A DNA stretch of 64,000 nt from Chitinophagaceae bacterium (GTDB taxonomy: Bacteria > Bacteroidota > Bacteroidia > Chitinophagales > Chitinophagaceae), in assembly GCA_019747705.1 (NCBI GenBank), contig JAIEQM010000026.1, forward strand, positions 24,447-88,446, written 5' to 3'. Within the stretch, counting starts at the first letter, position 1. Each line of letters starts with the position of its first letter. Under the pieces are notes generated by a model. That model was not told where the DNA came from. It was given only the letters and a program-made list of their open reading frames with translations, and did no database searches. Position numbers and translations under genes: made by a program. Positions 1 to 7,934 of this stretch are shown here, one piece after another.

Positions 1-185
1 TTTACCTGGTTTGCGGCATTATTATGATTTTGTGTATAGCAGGTTTAGCCATCAGTATGTGGATGATGGAAGACTTGTGCGCCAGTGCCAAACTGGTGTT
101 TTGGGGCGAAGCCATTGCTTTATTTGCTTTTGGGGTTTCCTGGCTTACTAAAGCAGAATGGTTGTATTTAAAAGATAAAGCATAA
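1..185 (+). CDS. C-terminal end of an unidentified multi-pass membrane protein (partial)
   Basis: An open frame runs from the window edge to TAA at 183-185 and encodes about 60 residues. It contains two hydrophobic stretches, IIMILCIAGLAI and FWGEAIALFAFGVSWLT, separated by a short loop, and ends in a charged tail LYLKDKA. This is the pattern of the last two membrane spans of a small multi-pass protein. The N-terminus is outside the window, so the family cannot be fixed. It converges on the aconitase gene, with a shared terminator between them. Confidence 0.7.
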   Translation, partial: YLVCGIIMILCIAGLAISMWMMEDLCASAKLVFWGEAIALFAFGVSWLTKAEWLYLKDKA

Positions 186-189
186 AAAA

Positions 190-214
190 ATCCCTCTGAT
201 GAAGAGGGATTTTT
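190..214. terminator. Bidirectional intrinsic terminator
   Basis: A perfect 8-bp stem, ATCCCTCT (190-197) and AGAGGGAT (203-210), has a GATGA loop. It is flanked by an A run on one side and TTTT on the other. It lies between two convergent genes and can serve both. Confidence 0.85.
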
Positions 215-232
215 ACAATAATCTGCACTTCA

Positions 233-2503
233 TTAACCTTTTGCAAACTCTGTACGAATAACGTTTAATGCACCACCTGCTTTAAACCATTCAATCTGCT
301 GATGATTATACGAATGATTTGCCTGTATGGTTTCATTGCTGCCATCGGCATGGTTTAATACCAACTGTAATGGTTTGCCGGGTGTAAATGCCATTAATCC
401 TTCTATATCAATCGTATCATCTTCCAGTATCTTATTATAATCTTCTTTATTGGCAAATGTGAGCGCCAGCATCCCCTGTTTCTTTAAATTGGTTTCATGA
501 ATACGTGCAAATGATTTTACCAGCGCTACACGAACACCAAGGTGACGGGGCTCCATCGCTGCGTGTTCACGGCTGCTTCCTTCACCATAGTTCTCATCAC
601 CCACCACAATGGTTCCCACACCTGCTGCTTTATAAGCACGCTGTGTATTGGGCACTGTACCATATTCACCCGTAAGCTGATTTTTTACACTGTCTGTTTT
701 TTCATTAAAGAAATTGGTAGCGCCAATTAACAGGTTGTTGCTGATGTTATCCAAATGCCCACGGAATTTTAACCAGGGGCCTGCCATTGAAATATGATCA
801 GTTGTACATTTTCCTTTGGCTTTGATAAGAAGTTTTAATCCTTTCAAATCTGTTCCTTCCCATGCGGCAAAAGGATATAACAGTTGCAAACGCTTACTGT
901 CGGGCTTTACATCAAGCACCACAGTACTTCCATCTTCAGCAGGCGCCTGGTAACCTGCGTCTTCCACTGCAAAACCTTTTGTTGGTAATTCATCACCAAC
1001 GGGCGGATCAAGTTTTACCTGCTCACCTTTATCATTGGTAAGCGTATCAGTAAGCGGATTAAAATTCAAATCACCTGCAATAGCCAATGCAGTTACCAGT
1101 TCAGGACTTGCCACAAATGCCATGGTATTGGGGTTGCCATCAGCACGCTTGGCAAAATTTCTGTTGAAAGAATGAACTATAGTATTACGTTCTGCTTTTT
1201 CTGCGCCCACCCTGTCCCACATACCAATACAGGGGCCGCAGGCATTGGCAAAAACAGTAGCTCCAATTTCTTCAAACACATTTAAGAAACCATCACGCTC
1301 AATAGTATAACGTACCTGCTCACTGCCCGGTGTGATGGTGAATGCAGATTTTAATTTCAATCCTTTTGCTTTTACCTGTTTTGCCAAACTCACTGCCCGG
1401 CTGATATCTTCGTAAGAAGAGTTGGTACAACTCCCAATTAAACCAAATTCAATTTTTGTGGGCCAGTTATTTTTAGCAGCCGCTTCTTTCATTTGAGAAA
1501 CAGGTGTTGCCAGATCTGGTGTGAATGGTCCATTAAGATGTGGCTCCAGTTCACTTAAATTAATTTCAATTACCTGGTCAAAATATTTTTCAGGGCTGGC
1601 ATATACTTCTGCATCGCCGGTTAAATATTCTTTGATGGCATCTGCACCATCAGCCACTTCAGCACGGCCGGTAGCACGCAGGTAGCGGCCCATACTTTCA
1701 TCATAACCAAATGTGGAAGTGGTAGCGCCAATTTCTGCACCCATATTACAAATGGTTCCTTTACCGGTGCAGCTCATACTGGTGGCGCCTTCACCAAAAT
1801 ATTCCACTATCGCATTGGTACCGCCTTTTACAGTAAGGATACCTGCTACTTTGAGAATAACATCTTTCGGAGCAGTCCATCCGTTGAGTTTGCCGGTGAG
1901 TTTTACACCAATGAGTTTTGGCATTAATAATTCCCAGCTCAAACCGGCCATTACATCGCAGGCATCTGCACCACCCACGCCAATGGCAATCATTCCCAAT
2001 CCACCGGCGTTTACGGTATGGCTGTCGGTACCAATCATCATACCGCCGGGGAATGCGTAATTCTCAAGCACCACCTGGTGAATGATGCCAGCGCCAGGTT
2101 TCCAAAAGCCGATGCCATATTTATTGGAGATGGAAGAAAGAAAACTAAATACTTCTTCATTATCTGTTTTTGCCTTGGCCAGGTCTGTTTTGCCTTCGGT
2201 TTTGGCAACAATCAGGTGATCACAGTGAACGGTAGAAGGAACGGCTACTTTTTTACGACCCGTAGTATCAAACTGTAAAAGGGCCATTTGGGCAGTAGCA
2301 TCCTGCATAGCAACACGGTCAGGCGCAAAATCAACATAGGCTTTGCCCCTCTCAAAATCTTTTATTTCAACACCTTTCCAAAGATGGGCATATAATATTT
2401 TTTCGGCAAGTGTTAAGGGACGCCCGAGTGCTTTACGGGCGGCATCTACTTTTGCCGGCATTGCGGCATACGTTTTTTTAATGAGGTCGAGGTCAAATAC
2501 CAT
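233..2503 (-). CDS. acn: Aconitate hydratase (mitochondrial/AcnA type)
   Basis: Cytosolic [4Fe-4S] enzyme of the TCA cycle that isomerises citrate to isocitrate. The 756-residue length is normal for the monomeric aconitase family of Bacteroidota and mitochondria. The cluster ligands are visible: GSCTNSS (Cys about 359) and ACGPCIG (Cys about 422 and 425). The substrate motif GTDSHT is near residue 158, and the C-terminal swivel domain carries [10 protein letters not shown] near residue 640. The upstream region is AT-rich with no clear Shine-Dalgarno site. It stands alone but belongs functionally with the isocitrate dehydrogenase at 25-26 kb, which catalyses the next step of the cycle. Confidence 0.97.
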   Translation of the reverse strand: MVFDLDLIKKTYAAMPAKVDAARKALGRPLTLAEKILYAHLWKGVEIKDFERGKAYVDFAPDRVAMQDATAQMALLQFDTTGRKKVAVPSTVHCDHLIVAKTEGKTDLAKAKTDNEEVFSFLSSISNKYGIGFWKPGAGIIHQVVLENYAFPGGMMIGTDSHTVNAGGLGMIAIGVGGADACDVMAGLSWELLMPKLIGVKLTGKLNGWTAPKDVILKVAGILTVKGGTNAIVEYFGEGATSMSCTGKGTICNMGAEIGATTSTFGYDESMGRYLRATGRAEVADGADAIKEYLTGDAEVYASPEKYFDQVIEINLSELEPHLNGPFTPDLATPVSQMKEAAAKNNWPTKIEFGLIGSCTNSSYEDISRAVSLAKQVKAKGLKLKSAFTITPGSEQVRYTIERDGFLNVFEEIGATVFANACGPCIGMWDRVGAEKAERNTIVHSFNRNFAKRADGNPNTMAFVASPELVTALAIAGDLNFNPLTDTLTNDKGEQVKLDPPVGDELPTKGFAVEDAGYQAPAEDGSTVVLDVKPDSKRLQLLYPFAAWEGTDLKGLKLLIKAKGKCTTDHISMAGPWLKFRGHLDNISNNLLIGATNFFNEKTDSVKNQLTGEYGTVPNTQRAYKAAGVGTIVVGDENYGEGSSREHAAMEPRHLGVRVALVKSFARIHETNLKKQGMLALTFANKEDYNKILEDDTIDIEGLMAFTPGKPLQLVLNHADGSNETIQANHSYNHQQIEWFKAGGALNVIRTEFAKG

Positions 2504-2676
2504 AAGATTGTTTTTGATGTTTCAAAAAAATATGCAGTGATCTGTTTCGAAATTTTTCCGCAAAACCTGATGTTGAAAAATAATTACAGCCCTGACGGTA
2601 ATTTCAAGTGGGGCGAAGTTACCAAAATACTCCATTCTCTAAGCCATTTTTAAATGCAGATTGTTGATAGTTTTTA

Positions 2677-2684
2677 TAATTTTG
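2677..2684 (+). promoter_or_regulatory. Bacteroidota-type -7 box upstream of the PspC gene
   Basis: TAATTTTG matches the TAnnTTTG -7 consensus of the Bacteroidota primary sigma factor. It ends only four bases before the ATG at 2689, so the transcript would be nearly leaderless. No convincing -33 TTTG is seen at the expected distance. Confidence 0.4.
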
Positions 2685-2688
2685 CTTC

Positions 2689-2907
2689 ATGAACCGTTTA
2701 AGACGACTTATTGAATGGAATGCGTTTGGTGTGTGCACCTACCTGGGTGAAAAATGGAATATTTCCACCGCCAGCATCCGGAAGTATTTTATCTATATTT
2801 CCTTCCTTACGCTTGGGTCACCCGTAGTCATTTATTTTTTTGTTGCTTTCTGGATGAATATCAAACAGTATATCGGTTTCTATAAACGTAACCCCGTTCG
2901 CTGGTGA
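2689..2907 (+). CDS. Small PspC-domain membrane protein
   Basis: A 72-residue protein with the PspC fold. The N-terminal stretch FGVCTYLGEKWNIS matches the conserved part in which PspC proteins have G-V-C/A-x-x-L-x-E. It is followed by one membrane span (IYISFLTLGSPVVIYFFVAFW) and a short basic tail. PspC-family proteins are linked to envelope stress in other bacteria; the role of this short stand-alone form is unknown. The stop is about 50 bp before the AraC-type gene on the same strand, and a joint transcript is possible. Confidence 0.8.
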   Translation: MNRLRRLIEWNAFGVCTYLGEKWNISTASIRKYFIYISFLTLGSPVVIYFFVAFWMNIKQYIGFYKRNPVRW

Positions 2908-2957
2908 TACCTCTTGCATTTGTCAATCCTTGTGTTTAACTTGATGCAAACTTTACA

Positions 2958-3947
2958 GTGTTTACGTTTGAATATACATACCCTGATTATGAATTGCTGA
3001 TTGGCGCCATTGCCGAAAAAATGAATACCCGCCTTAAAGAAGGATGGTTATTCATTCCCCCGGAGTATGCCAAAGGATATATCCGTTTTATAAAACTCCC
3101 CAACGGGCTGCAGGTAAATATTATCAACTTTACAGCCACTACCGACTGGTTTTTTCATCGTATCAAATCAGATACAGAATATTATACGCTGCGTTTTGAC
3201 CAGATTACAACATCCGGCAATCTTGAAGTGGGGATTGGTGAAGATAAAGTGGAGCGTACCAATCAAACCCTTGCTATTGCCTATTTAACCAGCTCTTTGA
3301 ACGATTGGCATTATCATGCCACAACGGGTACCACCATTAAAGGTGTAAATGTTCTTGTTTCAAAAGAAGAACTGGGGCAGCAACTGGGTATTGATGTGCT
3401 TGAAAATATTTTGCCGGCTTATATTTCATTAAAAAGCCGCAGCGTAACCATGGAGCCGCTGGATTCTTATTACATGGAACTGATGAATGAAATAATGGCT
3501 GAGGAGCCGGATACCGCCTTTCCGGATTTGTATGTAATGAACAGGGTGCAATTGCTGGCAGAGCGTTTTTTCAGCCGCATCCGCACAAGAGTGGAAATTG
3601 CCGATGTGGAATCGAAACTAAAAACAGATGATATTACCGTGATTATGGAAGTGGAAAAATTTATGCTTCATGATTTTTCAAAGAAGCCGCCTTCCATCAA
3701 CCAGCTTTCACGAAAAGCGGCAATGAGCGCCACTAAGTTTAAAAATTTATTTAAAGCAGTGTATGGCACACCGGTGTATGAATACTACCAGCAAAAGAGA
3801 ATGCAGAAAGCAGCAGGAATGCTGGGTACGGGAAAGTATTCAGTAAAAGAAGCTGCTGCCAGTGTGGGTTATAATAATACCAGCAATTTTTCCGCAGCAT
3901 TTAAAAAGCAGTATAAAATAATGCCGCATGAATACCGAACATCGTAA
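2958..3947 (+). CDS. AraC-family transcriptional regulator (first of a tandem pair)
   Basis: A 329-residue protein: an N-terminal domain of about 230 residues with no recognised fold, then a C-terminal AraC DNA-binding domain with two helix-turn-helix units. The second unit reads as VKEAAASVGYNNTSNFSAAF then KKQYKIMPHEYR, the family signature. The start is GTG at 2958: an in-frame stop lies at 2937-2939 and the next ATG would delete conserved sequence. The first residues (MFTFEYTY) align with the start of the next gene, which supports this start. The neighbour at 3998 is a diverged paralogue. The ligand is unknown. Confidence 0.9.
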   Translation: MFTFEYTYPDYELLIGAIAEKMNTRLKEGWLFIPPEYAKGYIRFIKLPNGLQVNIINFTATTDWFFHRIKSDTEYYTLRFDQITTSGNLEVGIGEDKVERTNQTLAIAYLTSSLNDWHYHATTGTTIKGVNVLVSKEELGQQLGIDVLENILPAYISLKSRSVTMEPLDSYYMELMNEIMAEEPDTAFPDLYVMNRVQLLAERFFSRIRTRVEIADVESKLKTDDITVIMEVEKFMLHDFSKKPPSINQLSRKAAMSATKFKNLFKAVYGTPVYEYYQQKRMQKAAGMLGTGKYSVKEAAASVGYNNTSNFSAAFKKQYKIMPHEYRTS

Positions 3948-3997
3948 TTTTGTATGATTTTTTAATTTCGGTAAAGGATAACAATCGATTTAAAGTA

Positions 3998-5002
3998 ATG
4001 CTGCACATTTCTTATAACGACAACACATATACAACCTTCTTCCCCAGGATCGCAGAGCTTTTTTCAGCAAAGTTTCAGCAGAACCGCATTGAACTGCCTT
4101 CAAAAACCGGAAAAGGGCATATGGAAATTATTCCGCTGGGCGACGGTATCCACGCAGCCATTAATGACTATACTTTAAATGAGGATATTAAATTTTGCCG
4201 TAAGAAAACAGCTGAACCTTTCTTTATCCTTCACTTTGATGAAATGAGAAGTGAGAAAAATTTTATGATGCGGCTGGATGGTGAACTGATGAAAACAAAA
4301 GGCCATGCCATTACCGGCGCCATGCTTACCTGCAGTTTATTTGACCTCTGTTATACGTTACCTGCCAATACCACCAAACGGAGTATTAACATCATCCTTA
4401 CAAAAGAATGGATAAAGAAATACCTCAACATGGGGCTTGATGAAGATGATATTTGCAACAACTATTTTAACTTAAAAATTCAGCACCTGAATATTGAACC
4501 TTTTAATGCTGAATACAGAACCTATTTTAACCAGGTGTTTGATACGCCTGAGCAGAAACCTATGCGTCAGTTGCACATGCGGAATGCCATCATGATGCTG
4601 ATTGAAATCTACTTCAGCCGGCTGCAGCGGAAAGTAAAAGCTGTACAGGAATCACCCGTGCGCAAAATGAATACCAGTGATCTGTATAAACTTATGGAAG
4701 TGGAAAATATGCTGGTAAAAGATTTTTCAAAAGCGCCACCCACTATTGTTGACCTTGCAGCTTATACACAAATGAGTGTTTCCAAATTAAAATCGTCCTT
4801 TAAACAGGTATATGGCACGGGCATTTATGAATATTTTCAGAAGAACCGGATGCGTAAAGCAAAGAGCATGTTATCATCTCACGGCTACACCATAAAAGAA
4901 GTGGGTTTGCAACTGGGTTATACCAACCTCAGCAATTTTTCACTGGCATTTAAAAAAGAATTTGGCTTACTCCCCAGCCAGTTGAAAATTTCCAATCATT
5001 AA
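3998..5002 (+). CDS. AraC-family transcriptional regulator (second of a tandem pair)
   Basis: A 334-residue protein with the same layout as the gene before it: an uncharacterised N-terminal domain and a C-terminal AraC domain ending FKKEFGLLPSQLK. The open frame extends upstream to a TTG at 3950. I place the start at the ATG at 3998 because MLHISYND then lines up with MFTFEYTY of the upstream paralogue, and the longer form would start directly at the previous stop. The two share the motif MEVENxLxxDFSKxPP before the DNA-binding domain. They look like an old tandem duplication and may form one transcript, with 50 bp between them. Confidence 0.88.
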   Translation: MLHISYNDNTYTTFFPRIAELFSAKFQQNRIELPSKTGKGHMEIIPLGDGIHAAINDYTLNEDIKFCRKKTAEPFFILHFDEMRSEKNFMMRLDGELMKTKGHAITGAMLTCSLFDLCYTLPANTTKRSINIILTKEWIKKYLNMGLDEDDICNNYFNLKIQHLNIEPFNAEYRTYFNQVFDTPEQKPMRQLHMRNAIMMLIEIYFSRLQRKVKAVQESPVRKMNTSDLYKLMEVENMLVKDFSKAPPTIVDLAAYTQMSVSKLKSSFKQVYGTGIYEYFQKNRMRKAKSMLSSHGYTIKEVGLQLGYTNLSNFSLAFKKEFGLLPSQLKISNH

Positions 5003-5192
5003 AAAAAAGGGATTTACATGTGCAACCCCTGCAGATGCTTTGGCATCTCAGTACCTGAATGTTTTAAATGTCTCTTCTCAGTTATACTTTGAATCCGCTT
5101 TGTAAAATCATTCTGTAAAAGAAGGATGTGCAGTTTAATGCATATTGCCCGGTATTTACTGATCCGTCTCTTTGTAAACCATCACTGTACCA

Positions 5193-5218
5193 AAAGAGGC
5201 CTGTTAACGGGCCTCTTT
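5193..5218. terminator. Hairpin terminator between convergent genes
   Basis: AAAGAGGCC (5193-5201) pairs perfectly with GGCCTCTTT (5210-5218) around an 8-nt loop. It lies between the AraC gene and the convergent outer-membrane pseudogene. A weaker small hairpin, AGATGC/GCATCT, lies at 5033-5048. Nothing else was recognised in 5003-5250. Confidence 0.7.
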
Positions 5219-5253
5219 ATTTATATCTTATTGCGGATGATTATATCAAGTAG

Positions 5254-5366
5254 ACATTAAAACTAATTGTCATCCCGACGAAGGAGGGATGTGTTAGTCA
5301 TTAGCAATACTGTTCAGCAGATGTCTCCTTCGTCGACAGGACAATAAAGTTTAGCAGTTTTAATGT
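5254..5366. repeat. Imperfect palindromic intergenic element (MITE/REP-like)
   Basis: The ends ACATTAAAACT (5254-5264) and AGTTTTAATGT (5356-5366) are perfect inverted repeats. Inside, CGACGAAGGAG on the left has its inverted match CTCCTTCGTCG on the right, so most of the 113 bp folds back on itself. No clear target duplication flanks it. The core resembles that of the element at 35936-36058 (GTCATYYCGAC...GGAG), suggesting one repeat family. Confidence 0.6.
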
Positions 5367-5374
5367 AATTGGCA

Positions 5375-6174
5375 TTAATTGGAAAAGCGAAAAACGATTC
5401 CCAGCCTGAACTGCAATTGCTGCAACGGACTGTTGTACACACGGGCAATGGTGTGATTGTGAATATTATTGGTGTTTACATTAATAAACGGAACCGCCCA
5501 TTCTTTACTTGCATCATTAGCAGGAGAGGCAGCAGGATTAACCTGTTGCAACTGTTTTACGTTTACATAATCTATATTTCCGCCCTGCACAGATGTAACT
5601 GAAAAGTTTAGCAATATCCCTTCTGTGTTTCTGTTGAAATCATGGCTGTTGCTAACGAGATGCATCATGAAGCAGGCGCCATAACCCCACACCATAGTTC
5701 TTCTTTTAAAAGTTACTTCATCTTCAGGCGGTGCACAATCATCACTGCCGCCAACAGCATCTTCCATTACATTAATTTTTACACGGGTGCCCATGGTTTG
5801 CCTTCCGCCCAGGGCCATTACATAAGGAACAATTTTTGTGTTTTTGGTAAACTCATAACGCAGGTTAAGGTGAGAGAAACTGGCGAAGTTGATATAATTC
5901 ACCATAAATTCAGTGGGCGTCCGCACCACATCATTCTGAAAGGTTTGGGAAACACGCTCTTTACCATAACGCCCGCTGCCCAACTCAAGCGAAGTAACCA
6001 GTTTGTTTTTTTAAACAGGAAGCCGGTAGCCTATGCCCGTTGCGTAACCATGAGCGCCATTAATATTATTATTCATACTGCCAAGGGGTGTTTGATTGGA
6101 GTAGCCCATTCCCATTTCCGGGCCATTAAATTTTGCGAACAGAAGATAAGTGCGGCGAGTAGCAGTTGTTTCAT
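5375..6174 (-). pseudogene. Broken outer-membrane beta-barrel protein gene
   Basis: Reading on the minus strand from ATG at 6174, a signal peptide (MKQLLLAALIFCSQNLMA) is followed within about 20 codons by a frame change near 6130-6155. The reading then continues as AKFNGPEMGMGYSNQTPLG in another frame, to an in-frame TAA at 6011-6013 beside an A7 run. The same frame continues as KNKLVTSLELGSGRYG to the true end, FRLGIVFRFSN. Alternating polar and aromatic segments suggest a secreted or outer-membrane barrel of about 265 residues. At least one indel and one nonsense change are needed, so it is called a pseudogene, though read error at homopolymers is possible. The exact family is unknown. Confidence 0.65.
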
Positions 6175-6281
6175 AAAGAAAGTTTTTGGTGATGTATGAA
6201 AGTTACACAACAGAAAACAATTTTGTTGAAGCAACCCTGTTAAAAAACCATCAATAACATATTTGTTGAAACAATTCAAAA

Positions 6282-7103
6282 TTAAACAACTGCTTTCCTC
6301 AACGTAACCAATTGCTGTAACAATCCTTCCAGCAAATCCAAACGAAGCATATTGGCGCCATCACTTAATGCTTTGGAAGGATCGGGATGCGTTTCAATAA
6401 ACAAACCATCAGCGCCTGTGGCTATAGCAGCTTTTGCAATAGTGCTTATGAGTTGCGGATTGCCTCCTGTTACACCTGTGGTTTGATTGGGTTGTTGCAG
6501 TGCATGTGTGCAATCCATAATTACGGGAGTACCATGTTCTTTCATCCAGGGAATATTTCTGTAATCCACCACCAAATCAGTATAACCAAACGTTGTACCC
6601 CGTTCAGTAAGCATTACATGGTTGTTACCGGCTTTATTAATTTTATCAACTGCAAATTTCATGGAAGGGCCGCTGAGGAACTGTCCTTTTTTTACGTTTA
6701 CTATTTTTCCTGTTGCAGCAGCAGCGATTAATAAATCAGTTTGGCGGCAGAGAAAAGCCGGGATTTGTAATACATCAACATACTTAGCTGCTTCTGCTGC
6801 TTCATCATGTGCATGAATATCAGATGTGGTGGGGAGATGATATGTTTCACCCACTTTTTTTATCAAACTCAATCCTGTTTCATCACCCAATCCTGTAAAG
6901 GAAGAAGCGCTGGTACGGTTAGCTTTGCGGTAGGATGCTTTAAAAATATAAGGAATGCCAAGGTTCTTGCAGATGGTTGAAACTTTACTTGCTACTTCCA
7001 TCACCAGTTCTTCGTTTTCTACAATACAGGGGCCTGCAATAAGAAAAAAGTTTTTTTCGTTGTATGACTGCTGGCTGAATAAATCTTTGAGGAATTGTTG
7101 CAT
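6282..7103 (-). CDS. kdsA: 3-deoxy-8-phosphooctulonate synthase (KDO-8-phosphate synthase)
   Basis: Cytosolic TIM-barrel aldolase that condenses phosphoenolpyruvate with arabinose 5-phosphate to form KDO-8-phosphate, the precursor of the lipopolysaccharide inner core. At 273 residues the length is typical. Family motifs are present: LIAGPCIVEN near residue 21, FKASYRKANRTS near residue 55, LTERGTTFGYTDLVVDYR near residue 165, and DCTHALQQPN followed by GLFIETHPDPSKALSDG near the C-terminus. The start ATG is followed by QQFLKDLF and is the only plausible one. It is downstream of, and codirectional with, no other clear LPS gene. Confidence 0.97.
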   Translation of the reverse strand: MQQFLKDLFSQQSYNEKNFFLIAGPCIVENEELVMEVASKVSTICKNLGIPYIFKASYRKANRTSASSFTGLGDETGLSLIKKVGETYHLPTTSDIHAHDEAAEAAKYVDVLQIPAFLCRQTDLLIAAAATGKIVNVKKGQFLSGPSMKFAVDKINKAGNNHVMLTERGTTFGYTDLVVDYRNIPWMKEHGTPVIMDCTHALQQPNQTTGVTGGNPQLISTIAKAAIATGADGLFIETHPDPSKALSDGANMLRLDLLEGLLQQLVTLRKAVV

Positions 7104-7169
7104 GGGGGCAAAGGTAAAGATTTGAGATTTGTCACTTTTTGCTTCTCCAAAAAGTAACCAAAAAGGAGC

Positions 7170-7199
7170 CCGAAAACCAATATACAGCCTGGTTTTCGG
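7170..7199. repeat. Perfect intergenic hairpin
   Basis: CCGAAAACCA (7170-7179) pairs with TGGTTTTCGG (7190-7199), a 10-bp perfect stem with a 10-nt loop. No T run follows directly, so it is a structural repeat rather than a proven terminator. It lies upstream of kdsA in the 7104-7460 spacer. Confidence 0.5.
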
Positions 7200-7339
7200 A
7201 TTGCGCCCTGATTAAGCTTTTTACTACTGTAGTGAATTACAAATTAATTCTACTCATCATCCTATGTGCAGCAGTTTGATATTGTTTAAAAAGTAAAACT
7301 ACAGTTTAGTAAATGATGCCATGGAAAACTAACCGATAA

Positions 7340-7403
7340 AACGAGCGTGGCAAGGGACGATGCTCAATGAACAGAACGCCGGTAACCAAAAACAACAACC
7401 ATT
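7340..7403 (+). repeat. Dispersed intergenic repeat, copy A
   Basis: The stretch with GGCAAGGGACGATGC (near 7348-7363) followed by AACGCCGGTAACCAAAAAC (near 7375-7393) recurs in diverged form at 44795-44852 and 61541-61600. A partial inverted match lies at about 18076-18100. Three of the copies lie just upstream of a gene start. Copies share the order GTGCGACGC-like core, then CCGGTAACCAAAAA-like tail. Confidence 0.5.
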
Positions 7404-7460
7404 CAAACAATGATGATGTTTGATATTCAGTTTTACTCTATCTTTCTGCAAATATTTTTT

Positions 7461-7925
7461 ATGGCGTCTTATCAATTAAACATCAACAATCAGCAATACA
7501 AGGCAGAGGCAGAGCCCGATACACCACTGCTTTGGATACTCCGTGAGTGGCTTGATTTAACCGGAACCAAATTCGGCTGCGGTGTAAATACCTGCGGCGC
7601 CTGTAATGTATTGATGAACGGAAGAACAGTGCGGAGTTGCCAGGTGCAGGTGCGTTCCTGTACAGGTATCAACATCACCACCATTGAAGGATTGAGCGCT
7701 GATGGTTCGCATCCCGTGCAACGTGCATGGGAAGAAATGAGTGTGCCGCAATGCGGTTATTGTCAGCCCGGGCAGATGCTGGCGCTTACAGGTTTACTCA
7801 ATCAAAACAAACAACCAACGGATGAACAGATTGATGCAGTTATGAGCCAGCAGTTGTGCAGGTGCGGTACGTATCACCGTATTGAAAAAGCAGTGAAGCG
7901 GGCAATTGAACTTTCCAATCAATAA
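7461..7925 (+). CDS. [2Fe-2S] small subunit of a molybdenum hydroxylase (IorA-like)
   Basis: A 154-residue electron-transfer subunit of the xanthine oxidase family. Two iron-sulphur sites are visible: the plant ferredoxin-like site CGVNTCGACNVL (Cys about 40, 45, 48, plus Cys60) and the helical site CGYCQPG...CRCGTYHRI (Cys about 98, 101, 133, 135). The frame is open to 7410, but MASYQLNIN at 7461 fits the normal family N-terminus. The next gene, 9 bp downstream, encodes the molybdopterin subunit. No FAD subunit follows, which fits isoquinoline 1-oxidoreductase or aldehyde dehydrogenase types that donate electrons to a cytochrome. The substrate is not known. Confidence 0.93.
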   Translation: MASYQLNINNQQYKAEAEPDTPLLWILREWLDLTGTKFGCGVNTCGACNVLMNGRTVRSCQVQVRSCTGINITTIEGLSADGSHPVQRAWEEMSVPQCGYCQPGQMLALTGLLNQNKQPTDEQIDAVMSQQLCRCGTYHRIEKAVKRAIELSNQ

Positions 7926-7934
7926 ATTTTTATT

